From positions 1 to 8,013 of the forward strand of contig CAZSET010000190.1 of NCBI GenBank assembly GCA_964605915.1: a stretch of DNA of 8,013 nucleotides, written 5' to 3'. The notes beneath the pieces were generated by a model. That model worked only from the letters and a program-made list of their open reading frames with translations, did not search any database and had not been told where the DNA came from. Shown one piece after another: positions 1-6,202 of this stretch. Made by a program: the position numbers and the translations under genes. Position 1 is the stretch's first letter. Every line of letters begins with the position of its first letter. This DNA is from DAOVRD01 sp964605915 (lineage in GTDB: Bacteria > Planctomycetota > Brocadiia > SM23-32).

Positions 1-30
1 GCAGAAGCAAGAAGCGGCCGGGAAGCCGTT

Positions 31-86
31 GCTATCTGCTACCGGCTACCGGCCATCTGCTACCTGCTACCGGCTATCTGCTGCCG
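31..86. repeat. Degenerate 7-bp tandem repeat array (8 units)
   Basis: Eight contiguous heptamers can be read in register from base 31: GCTATCT, GCTACCG, GCTACCG, GCCATCT, GCTACCT, GCTACCG, GCTATCT and GCTGCCG, with a decaying ninth unit (GCCAACA) at 87-93. The consensus is GCTACCG, and positions 4, 5 and 7 of the unit carry most of the variation. The array lies 21 bases beyond the stop codon of the minus-strand deacetylase gene and may reach further left in degraded form. It has no spacers and no dyad symmetry, so it is neither a CRISPR nor a clear terminator. It resembles the short tandemly repeated heptamers known from some bacterial genomes. No function can be assigned. Confidence 0.85.
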
Positions 87-107
87 GCCAACAGGCACCG
101 CCCTCCC

Positions 108-1034
108 CTACTCCACGTCGTCCAGGTCGAGGTCCGTGCCCAGCTCGACGTCGCATGCCGCGTGGACGCCCGCCACGGAGCTGCTGGTCAGGTCTAGGTT
201 GAGCTCGTCAGCCACCTCCCTGAGCATCTGGCAGAGGTTGCGCAGCCGCTCGGCGTGCGGGTCGTCGTCCTTGTGCCATCCGACCAGATTCGACGTAACG
301 AACGTGAGGGTCCGGACGGCCACCTTGTCTTCCAGCATGCGGCCCATGTGGCGCTTGACCAGGTCTCGGGCGTATTCGTGCACGTCCGGCTCTTCGATGC
401 GCAGATGGGGCGGGGTGTACGTCTCAAAGCTCACGTAGGGTGCCGCCTCGAAGTCGCTCGTCACGGGCACCTCGAAGAACTCCATGGTCCCCTGTGCCGT
501 ACGGTCCAGCGGGTCGGTGTGGTGCGGGAAGGGATAGCTCCTCGGCCAGACGCTGCACTGCTCGTTGTCGACGCGCCCCGGCAGCGAGCAACTGCCCTGC
601 TGAAACCCCTCCATGCAGAGCACGTGGAACGTGTAGTCGTTGGCGCTGAAGAACCCCGGCCGGAACGTCGTCGGTGCCTCGCCAAGCGCGTTCTCCCACA
701 TGGCCCTGCCCAGTTGCACGATTTCCCGCTGCCGGTCGAAGTTGTACGCCCCCAGGTAGGCCTGGTACTGGGAGAGCTGCGGGTGGCAGACCATCCCGAG
801 TTCGACGCCCGCCGAGTAGAGCTCGCGCACCTGTTTGGCAAGCCGGGGCAGCGCTTCGGGCGCCACAAACAGCGTCGGCGTGAAGCCCTCCTCCGAGAGC
901 GATTCGGCGAAGGCCATGATTGCGGCCGCCCCGTCGTCCCATCGGTCCGGGCCGTGGACCTCCGCCCGTCCGCCGGCAGGGAGGCAGTCCATCGTGAACA
1001 CAACGTGAAGGGCGGCGTTCTCGTTCTGGGCCAC
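108..1034 (-). CDS. Polysaccharide deacetylase-like (NodB-fold) protein
   Basis: This 308-residue protein looks like a divergent member of the NodB/carbohydrate esterase 4 superfamily, whose members remove acyl groups from polysaccharides or related substrates using a metal bound by one Asp and two His. Visible signs are an early beta strand ending in VVFTMDCLP with D16 in the place of the first NodB motif, EGFTPTLFV as the next strand, LGMVCHP with H84 near motif 2, FRPGFFSANDYTFHVL (about 124-139) at the Arg-containing motif 3, and FFEVPVTSDF near motif 4. The usual TFDDG and HxxxH forms are not intact, so activity is uncertain. I chose the GTG start at 1034 because GAGGT (1042-1046) lies 8 bases upstream and the NodB domain begins straight after. 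An in-frame ATG at 1103 would add 23 residues but has no visible ribosome binding site. With the GTG start there is no signal peptide, so the protein would be cytoplasmic. It lies 84 bases downstream of the ATPase gene on the same strand. Confidence 0.75.
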   Translation of the reverse strand: MAQNENAALHVVFTMDCLPAGGRAEVHGPDRWDDGAAAIMAFAESLSEEGFTPTLFVAPEALPRLAKQVRELYSAGVELGMVCHPQLSQYQAYLGAYNFDRQREIVQLGRAMWENALGEAPTTFRPGFFSANDYTFHVLCMEGFQQGSCSLPGRVDNEQCSVWPRSYPFPHHTDPLDRTAQGTMEFFEVPVTSDFEAAPYVSFETYTPPHLRIEEPDVHEYARDLVKRHMGRMLEDKVAVRTLTFVTSNLVGWHKDDDPHAERLRNLCQMLREVADELNLDLTSSSVAGVHAACDVELGTDLDLDDVE

Positions 1035-1041
1035 GGGAGAT

Positions 1042-1046
1042 ACCTC
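1042..1046 (-). promoter_or_regulatory. Ribosome binding site deciding the deacetylase start
   Basis: Read on the minus strand this is GAGGT, within GTGAGGTATCTCCC directly before the GTG at 1034. The GAGG core is 8 bases from the start codon. It is the best Shine-Dalgarno match in the 84-base gap and favours the GTG at 1034 over the ATG at 1103. Confidence 0.55.
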
Positions 1047-1061
1047 ACAGGCAGAAACCGT

Positions 1062-1090
1062 TAATGCGCCAAAGGGCAAGTGTAATGCGC
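1062..1090. repeat. Direct repeat TAATGCGC, two copies 21 bp apart
   Basis: The octamer TAATGCGC occurs at 1062-1069 and again at 1083-1090, an offset of exactly 21 bp, about two helical turns. Both lie in the short gap upstream of the deacetylase GTG start. A shorter ATGCGCC copy sits at the 3' end of the ATPase gene near 1121. The same-face spacing is what a DNA-binding dimer pair could use, but two 8-bp matches in GC-rich DNA may be chance. Confidence 0.35.
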
Positions 1091-1118
1091 GGCGCGACGC
1101 CATGCAAAGGTACGCGGT

Positions 1119-1916
1119 TCATGCGCCGCAATGGCTCACGGCGCGCCGCCGGACGGCCTCGAACGTGCGGACGCCTTCACGGAGAAGTCCCTCGAGGAAG
1201 GCCTGACGGGAATCCCACCGCGAGAGCAACTCCTCCCGCGGCGACCCGTGTCGGCTTGCCAGGGCGTCACAGACATCCTCCCGGTCGACGAGGCGATCGA
1301 AGCGATCGTCCGATTCACGCCAGCGGTATATGGGTCGAAGCCGGCCGTCCAGGACGCAGTGCAGGCTGTCCACCCGCCGCCGCAACCGCGCCCAGCCGCC
1401 GCTGACGCGCATGAAGAGCTGGAGGGAGACGTGATGCAGGTCCTCTTCCGAGACGCCGAGGCCCGCGAGCATCTCGCGCGTCTGCTCAGGACTGTCCGCG
1501 TGAAGGCAGGAGACAGGCCGAAAGCCGCGCCGCCAAATGCCAAAGAAGTCGGCCGCGTCCCGGCCCCAGATGTAGCCGTACCAATGGCCTGAACCGATCT
1601 CGTGTGCCAGAAGGGTGACCGGCGGCTCAATCGCGCCGCTCAAGGCGTCGTCTATGACGCGGCGGTTTCCCACGCTCCGAATTCGCTCGCCCGGCGGCAG
1701 GAAGGAAAGGAGCGTCGCCATGAGGGTGGTCTTTCCGGCGCCTCCCGGGACGGCGCCCGTCAAGAAGCTGGCCCCCTCGGACACGAGGAGCCAGCAGAGG
1801 GCGGCCATTTCCGCGGAGATGGTCCCGGCGTCGATCAGGTCTGTGATGCTGAGCGTGCGGCCGCCGCGCTGGTTGAGCCGCTCGACCTCCGCCAGATTGT
1901 GCCGCTCGACGTCCAT
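1119..1916 (-). CDS. Compact FlaI/CpaF/VirB11-like secretion ATPase
   Basis: This 265-residue protein resembles the C-terminal motor domain of type II/IV secretion and archaellum ATPases (GspE/VirB11/FlaI). Such hexamers power pilus assembly or protein export at the cytoplasmic face of the membrane. Residues 22-48 (LSITDLIDAGTISAEMAALC and following) match the region just before the P-loop in FlaI- and CpaF-type enzymes. The P-loop is GAVPGGAGKTTLM (54-66, Lys62), followed by LLSFLPPGERI. A His-box-like SCLHADSPEQT lies at 136-146. Two things are odd. The N-terminal domain is missing; relatives are usually about 330-500 residues. The Asp-box/Walker B segment is shortened and reads GYIWGRDAADFF (114-125) where relatives have a GE(I/V)RG-type motif. 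The first Gly of the classical GxxxxGKT is Val here. The ATG at 1916 was chosen because the frame further upstream has no protein-like sequence and overlaps the divergent promoter region; its Shine-Dalgarno is weak. No pilin, platform or other secretion gene is in the window. Confidence 0.75.
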   Translation of the reverse strand: MDVERHNLAEVERLNQRGGRTLSITDLIDAGTISAEMAALCWLLVSEGASFLTGAVPGGAGKTTLMATLLSFLPPGERIRSVGNRRVIDDALSGAIEPPVTLLAHEIGSGHWYGYIWGRDAADFFGIWRRGFRPVSCLHADSPEQTREMLAGLGVSEEDLHHVSLQLFMRVSGGWARLRRRVDSLHCVLDGRLRPIYRWRESDDRFDRLVDREDVCDALASRHGSPREELLSRWDSRQAFLEGLLREGVRTFEAVRRRAVSHCGA

Positions 1917-2040
1917 GGGCCGATCTGTTCCCGCGCCCGGGGCACATTCGCGCAGCAGCGCGCGGCTTTTCTCTGGCGCCGTCCTGCTCGTCTGGACGGC
2001 TGAGGAAGGCGGACGCCCGGGCTTCCGCAAGTCTGGTTTA

Positions 2041-2072
2041 CAGCAATGCCCGAATATGATAAGACATTGCTG
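2041..2072. promoter_or_regulatory. Perfect 8-bp inverted repeat between divergent genes
   Basis: CAGCAATG (2041-2048) is followed after 16 bases by its exact reverse complement CATTGCTG (2065-2072). The spacer is AT-rich and includes TATGAT (2055-2060), a good -10-like hexamer in very GC-rich surroundings. A third half-site, GCAATGC, recurs in direct orientation at 2094-2100. The palindrome lies between the start of the minus-strand ATPase gene (1916) and that of lptD (2159), where a shared operator would be expected. In RNA the arms could also pair as an 8-bp stem with a 16-base loop. An operator is my inference; the inverted repeat is seen directly. Confidence 0.55.
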
Positions 2073-2083
2073 GCCCCGTGCAA
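2056..2083 (-). promoter_or_regulatory. Possible sigma-70-type promoter for the ATPase gene
   Basis: On the minus strand TTGCAC (2083-2078) is followed by a 16-base spacer and TATCAT (2061-2056), five of six matches to the -10 consensus but only three of six at -35. Transcription would start near 2049, leaving a leader of about 130 bases before the ATG at 1916. On the opposite strand TATGAT (2055-2060) could serve lptD, but it lacks a well-spaced -35: TTTACA at 2037-2042 is only 12 bases away. Promoter rules in this organism are unknown, so this is weak. Confidence 0.22.
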
Positions 2084-2158
2084 CCGTCCCGGGGCAATGC
2101 GTCCGATCGGCAGTCGCTTTCTCCCATGTTTCCGGGCAAAAGCGCCATACGCTACGAC

Positions 2159-4879
2159 ATGCAGAGACACCGAATAAGGGCGACGGTCTTGCTTGCCGCC
2201 GTGCTTGCTTCATGCTGGGCGGCGCGCGGCGTCCGGGCCGCCTTGATCGAGGGGCAGCATGACTTCCACGCCCTGAAGCTCGAGAGCACGGAGAACGTCC
2301 GCACGTGGGAGCAGGACGGGGTGCGTGTGTTCGTCGCGCCGGAAGGCGCTTTGCTGCGGCAGGGACCGGTGCGGCTGGTGGCGCCGCGTCTCGTGGTGTG
2401 GTTCGACCGCCGGCTTTCGTCCGATCCGGAGGTCCGGGCGGCCACGCTCAGGGTCTACGCCGAGGGGATCCCGGGCGAAGACGGTGCTCCAGGTGAGCGC
2501 GTGCTCCTGGCCGAAGGCGACAAGCTGCGCGAGTGCGGCGCGCTCTACCTGCGGCTCAGCAGCACGTTGTCGTTCGCCTGGGACTGCCCCCTGGTCCGCT
2601 CCGAGGAGCCGGCCCGCTCCAGCCTGCTTCTCAGGGCCGAGTCGCTGACCCAGGACCTGGATGAGGACACTTGCTGGGACGAGGTGCCGGCGCCCGGGCC
2701 TGTCGAGGTCTTTCAGACGGTTCTGCGTGGGCTCAAGGCAGAAGAAATGCACGTCTCCGCGGCTGAGGACCCCATCACAGCCGTCTACGTCGGGGACGTG
2801 CACGGCGAGGTAGGCAACCTCCAGGTGCGGGCAGACGCGGCCGTCCTGTGGTACCACCAGGCACGCAACGTCTACGAGATCTACGCGGAGGGCAACATCC
2901 GCCTGGAGAGGAAGCCGGGCGCCGCGCCCGGCACCGAGCTCACGGAAGGCGAGCCGGACGTCACCGGGGTCTTCCGCTCGATACGGGCGGACCAGGTGTA
3001 CATCAACCCGCGCAGGGCGCGCGGCCTGGCCACCGACACCGAGGTAAGGCTTGCCGACCCCGCCGCGGAGCGGGAAACCGTTTACGTGTTCCGCGGCGAG
3101 AAGACGTTCCTGATCGACAGCCAGACGCTCATCATGAAGGAAGTCTCCGCAACCACCTGTGGATTCGCGCGCCCGCACTATCAATTCAAGGCCGACACGG
3201 TCCAGGTCATGCGGCAGAAGCCGAGCACGCTGCTGCACGCCTGGAATCCACGCCTCCAGGTGGGCGAGACGCCGCGAGACATCATCGGGCTCCCGTTCAT
3301 CGGCATCGACCTGAGCCGGCGGGCCTACCTGCTGACGGACTACGCGCTGGGCTCTTCGGGCAAGTTCGGCTTCTTCGTTCAGACGACCTGGCGCCCTTTC
3401 GACCTGGGCAGTCCGCCGGCGTGGATCGAGAACTGGACCGTGAACCTGGACTACTACGGCTCGCGGGGGCCGGCCATCGGCACCGAGCTTCTCTACGAGT
3501 TCGGCCAGGAGCCCTATCCGCGACATAAGGGCCGGCTGCGGGGCTACTACGTCCACGACACCGGTGACGAGGATGAGACCGAACTGCCCGTCCCGCAGGA
3601 GGAGCGGGGGCGCCTGCACCTGGAGCATCGGTCGCAGCTTGACGCCGCGTGGCGCCTCGACGCCGAGTACTATCACCTTTCGGACGAGGGCTTCCTGAAC
3701 GAGTACTTCGAGGCCGACTTCGAGGAGGAGAAGACGCCGGAGAGCTACCTGCTGGCCCGCTACCTGCGGAACTCCACCTACCTAGCTTTCCTCTACAAGC
3801 GCCGCGTCAACGACTTCCTGACGCAGACTGAGGAGAGACCCACGTTCGACCTGGAGATCGTCGGGCTGCCGCTCGGGCGGTTCGTCTACGAGGGTTCGAT
3901 CCAGGGCGGAGTGTACGATCTCGAGTTCAGCGACATCCTGACGCCTTCGCCCGCGGACCCGCCCGACCTGGCCCGTATGCACACCGAGCACAAGCTCTCG
4001 ATCCCCTTCTCGATCGGCATGTTCCGCGTGGACCCGTTCGTGCGGGCGCTGGCCACCTGGACGGACACGAGCGCCATGCAGGCCGGTGCGTGGCAGGACG
4101 AAGAGGCGCGCTCGGGCGTGGGCGGCGGCATCACCATCAGCACCGTACTGTCCCGCTCGTTCCCCACGACCAGCAAGCTGCTCGACCTGAACCGTCTGCG
4201 GCACATCGTCATCCCCTACGTAAGCTTCGACGCCCTGTCCGTGTCCGGCGCGGAGTCCGCGGAGTTCATCCAGATGGATCCCGTGGACGCGATTGACACG
4301 GGGACGCAGACGGTCGTCGGTCTGCGCCATCGCCTGCACACAAAGCGCCTCCGCGAGGGACGCTGGCGGTCCGTGGAATTGGCGGAGCTGGACGTCGCCT
4401 ACGTGGCTCGCTCCAGCGACTCGGTCGTGCAGGCCCTGGATGAGGACTACATCCGGGCCGACCTGGCGCTCTACCTCTCCGACCACTTTTCGGTCCACTC
4501 GCGCGATGACTGGATCGGGCTAGAGAACCAGGCGGACGTGATCAACTTCGGCATGATGCTCGACTATCTGCCCAGGTGGGCGGCGGCGCTCGACTACGAC
4601 CGGATATCGGACCTGAGCTCCACGGTGACGCTGAACCTGTCGTACCAACTCAGCGATCGCTACTGCCTGCTGCTCAGGGAGCAGTATGAGTTCGACTCCC
4701 TCGGCACGGGGGACGAGGAGAACCTGGAGACGCGGCTGGTCATCCGACGCCTGCTGCACGAGTGGGTCCTGGACATGGGATTCCACATAGATGAGGCGGA
4801 CGACGATTTCGCCCTGGTCTTCGGTTTCGGGCCGGCGGGCTGGGGGTTCTACGACGACCGAAGGCGCGCCGCCCGCTGA
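2159..4879 (+). CDS. lptD: LPS-assembly outer membrane protein LptD (OstA/Imp family)
   Basis: LptD is the outer-membrane beta-barrel that, with LptE, inserts lipopolysaccharide into the outer leaflet at the end of the Lpt bridge. From the ATG at 2159 the protein has 906 residues, against 784 in E. coli. It opens with a basic n-region and a hydrophobic stretch (about 1-27), with a possible cleavage after GVRA. A long periplasmic OstA/LptA-like part follows, with beta-jellyroll strands such as VYEIYAEGNIRLER (about 240-255) and ADQVYINPRRARG (about 278-290). TTCGFARPHYQFKAD (about 331-345) marks the junction to the barrel. The LptD signature HLSDEGFLNEYF (about 505-516) and the segments RRVNDFLTQTEERPTFDLEI and GLPLGRFVYEGS identify the family. 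The rest is alternating barrel strands up to the C-terminus. The in-frame GTG (2078) and ATG (2126) upstream would place odd sequence before the signal peptide, so I reject them. No clear Shine-Dalgarno precedes 2159. xseA follows 57 bases later. Confidence 0.88.
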   Translation: MQRHRIRATVLLAAVLASCWAARGVRAALIEGQHDFHALKLESTENVRTWEQDGVRVFVAPEGALLRQGPVRLVAPRLVVWFDRRLSSDPEVRAATLRVYAEGIPGEDGAPGERVLLAEGDKLRECGALYLRLSSTLSFAWDCPLVRSEEPARSSLLLRAESLTQDLDEDTCWDEVPAPGPVEVFQTVLRGLKAEEMHVSAAEDPITAVYVGDVHGEVGNLQVRADAAVLWYHQARNVYEIYAEGNIRLERKPGAAPGTELTEGEPDVTGVFRSIRADQVYINPRRARGLATDTEVRLADPAAERETVYVFRGEKTFLIDSQTLIMKEVSATTCGFARPHYQFKADTVQVMRQKPSTLLHAWNPRLQVGETPRDIIGLPFIGIDLSRRAYLLTDYALGSSGKFGFFVQTTWRPFDLGSPPAWIENWTVNLDYYGSRGPAIGTELLYEFGQEPYPRHKGRLRGYYVHDTGDEDETELPVPQEERGRLHLEHRSQLDAAWRLDAEYYHLSDEGFLNEYFEADFEEEKTPESYLLARYLRNSTYLAFLYKRRVNDFLTQTEERPTFDLEIVGLPLGRFVYEGSIQGGVYDLEFSDILTPSPADPPDLARMHTEHKLSIPFSIGMFRVDPFVRALATWTDTSAMQAGAWQDEEARSGVGGGITISTVLSRSFPTTSKLLDLNRLRHIVIPYVSFDALSVSGAESAEFIQMDPVDAIDTGTQTVVGLRHRLHTKRLREGRWRSVELAELDVAYVARSSDSVVQALDEDYIRADLALYLSDHFSVHSRDDWIGLENQADVINFGMMLDYLPRWAAALDYDRISDLSSTVTLNLSYQLSDRYCLLLREQYEFDSLGTGDEENLETRLVIRRLLHEWVLDMGFHIDEADDDFALVFGFGPAGWGFYDDRRRAAR

Positions 4880-4896
4880 CGGGCGCAGGGCGCCCG
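4880..4896 (+). terminator. GC hairpin immediately after the lptD stop
   Basis: CGGGCGC (4880-4886) and GCGCCCG (4890-4896) form a perfect 7-bp GC-only stem with the 3-base loop AGG, starting at the base after the lptD stop codon. No T tract follows (the next bases are CCGGATGCC), so it is not a textbook intrinsic terminator. It could attenuate transcription, protect the lptD 3' end, or be an RNA processing point between lptD and xseA. Confidence 0.5.
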
Positions 4897-4936
4897 CCGG
4901 ATGCCGCAAGGTCAACGCAATTGCCGGGACCATCGC

Positions 4937-6202
4937 ATGTCGGTGCCTTCATCCAGAAGCGACCGGGAAGCCCGGGTGCTGACCGTCTCCGAGCTCACGA
5001 CCCAGATCAAGGAGCGGCTGGAGACGGCGTTTCCGGACGTGTACGTCGTCGGGGAGCTTTCGCGCGTCACCCGGGCCTCGTCGGGGCACGTCTACCTGAC
5101 GCTCAAGGACGAGCACGCCGTCCTCCAGGGCGTCATCTGGCGCGGGATCGCGTCCGCCATCAAGTTCGAGCTCAAGGAGGGGCTGGAGGTCGTGGCCCAC
5201 GGCGCCGTCGACGTGTATCCGCCGCGGGGCAGCTACCAGCTCATCATCTCCTGGGTGGAGCCCCGGGGCCTGGGCGCGCTCCAGCTTGCGTTCCGCCAGC
5301 TCATGGAGAAACTCGAGAAGGAGGGCCTCTTTCGCGAGGAGATCAAGAAGCCCCTGCCGCGCTTCCCGCGCAGGATCGGCGTGGTGACCAGCCCCACCGG
5401 CGCAGCGATCCGCGACATCATCAACGTCATATCGCGGCGGTTCCCGGCGGTCGAGCTGTACCTGCTCCCCTCGCGCGTTCAGGGCACCGAAGCCGCAGCG
5501 GAGATCGCCGCGGCCATCGATCTGCTGAACGAGAAGCGGCCCGATCTGGACCTGTTGATCGTCGGGCGCGGCGGCGGCAGCCTTGAGGACCTGTGGCCTT
5601 TCAACGAGGAAGTGGTGGCACGCGCCATCCATCGCAGTGCCATACCGATCGTGAGCGCCGTGGGACACGAGATCGACTTCTCCATATCGGACTTCGCGGC
5701 GGACGTCCGGGCCGCTACCCCGACGGAGGCGGGCGAGCTGGTCGTGCCCGATCACGACGAGGTGCTTCGAATGCTGGACGAGCGCGCCAAGCGCCTGGCC
5801 GTCGCGCTGCAAGGGATGGTGGTGCACGGGCGCCAGCGACTGGACGCGCTCGCCGCGCGCTACGCCTTCCGCAAGCCGGAAGCCGCGTTCCAGGAAAGGG
5901 CGCAGCGCGTCGACGACGTCATGGAAAGGCTCAAGACCCTCTTCGCGCACCACCTCGGGCTGTTGCGCGAGCGGACAGCGGCCGTCGGAAGGCGTCTGGA
6001 GGCTCTGAGCCCGCTGAGAGTCCTTGAACGCGGCTACAGCGTGACATTTGCGGCGGACGGACGGATCCTGCGCTCCGTGCGGGGCCTCTCGACCGGAGAG
6101 CGCATCACCACGCGGTTGCACGAGGGACGCATATCTTCCGAAATCGTCGAACTTGGCGCTCCGCCAGAGGCAGACGGAGAGGAGGCTCCCCGTGAAGGTT
6201 AG
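4937..6202 (+). CDS. xseA: Exodeoxyribonuclease VII large subunit XseA
   Basis: XseA is the large subunit of exonuclease VII, which degrades single-stranded DNA from either end into short oligonucleotides and works in the cytoplasm with several small XseB subunits. The 421-residue protein is close to the usual length (E. coli 456). The N-terminal OB-fold begins at LTVSELTTQIKERLE (15-29) and includes VVGELSRVTRASSGHVYLTL. The catalytic domain shows VTSPTGAAIRDI (150-161), GRGGGSLEDLWPFNEE (210-225), SAVGHEIDF (240-248) and RAATPTEAGE (258-267). A helical, probably coiled-coil stretch runs from about 270 to 350, and LSPLRVLERGYSVT (357-370) is the conserved C-terminal motif. I prefer the ATG at 4937 to the in-frame ATG at 4901, which is 4 bases beyond the strong lptD hairpin and would add 12 residues unlike the family. 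The small-subunit gene xseB, often directly downstream, is absent; the next gene overlaps the end of xseA by 11 bases. Confidence 0.96.
   Translation: MSVPSSRSDREARVLTVSELTTQIKERLETAFPDVYVVGELSRVTRASSGHVYLTLKDEHAVLQGVIWRGIASAIKFELKEGLEVVAHGAVDVYPPRGSYQLIISWVEPRGLGALQLAFRQLMEKLEKEGLFREEIKKPLPRFPRRIGVVTSPTGAAIRDIINVISRRFPAVELYLLPSRVQGTEAAAEIAAAIDLLNEKRPDLDLLIVGRGGGSLEDLWPFNEEVVARAIHRSAIPIVSAVGHEIDFSISDFAADVRAATPTEAGELVVPDHDEVLRMLDERAKRLAVALQGMVVHGRQRLDALAARYAFRKPEAAFQERAQRVDDVMERLKTLFAHHLGLLRERTAAVGRRLEALSPLRVLERGYSVTFAADGRILRSVRGLSTGERITTRLHEGRISSEIVELGAPPEADGEEAPREG
6180..6185 (+). promoter_or_regulatory. Strong Shine-Dalgarno inside the end of xseA
   Basis: AGGAGG, within GGAGAGGAGG, lies 6 bases before the GTG at 6192 and inside the xseA reading frame. 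It fixes the start of the next gene at a GTG and suggests translational coupling to xseA. It is the clearest ribosome binding site in the window. Confidence 0.8.

Noticed and set aside
31..93. Left-edge repeats as a CRISPR array
   Set aside because: The units are 7 bp, contiguous and degenerate, with no spacers.
255..1064. A 269-codon plus-strand frame antisense to the deacetylase gene
   Set aside because: The composition is typical of a shadow frame, while the minus-strand frame has a consistent NodB-like strand and motif order.
1917..2213. Upstream extension of the ATPase frame to an ATG at 2213
   Set aside because: The added 99 residues show no protein-like pattern, overlap the lptD start on the other strand and cover the palindrome and AT-rich promoter-like region.
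2210..3676. A 488-codon open frame on the minus strand, antisense to lptD
   Set aside because: It mirrors the lptD codons, is rich in Arg, Val and Gly without any recognisable motif, and lptD has clear family signatures.
4901..4936. Earlier ATG for xseA
   Set aside because: It lies 4 bases after a strong hairpin, where ribosome access would be poor, has no Shine-Dalgarno, and adds 12 residues not typical of XseA.
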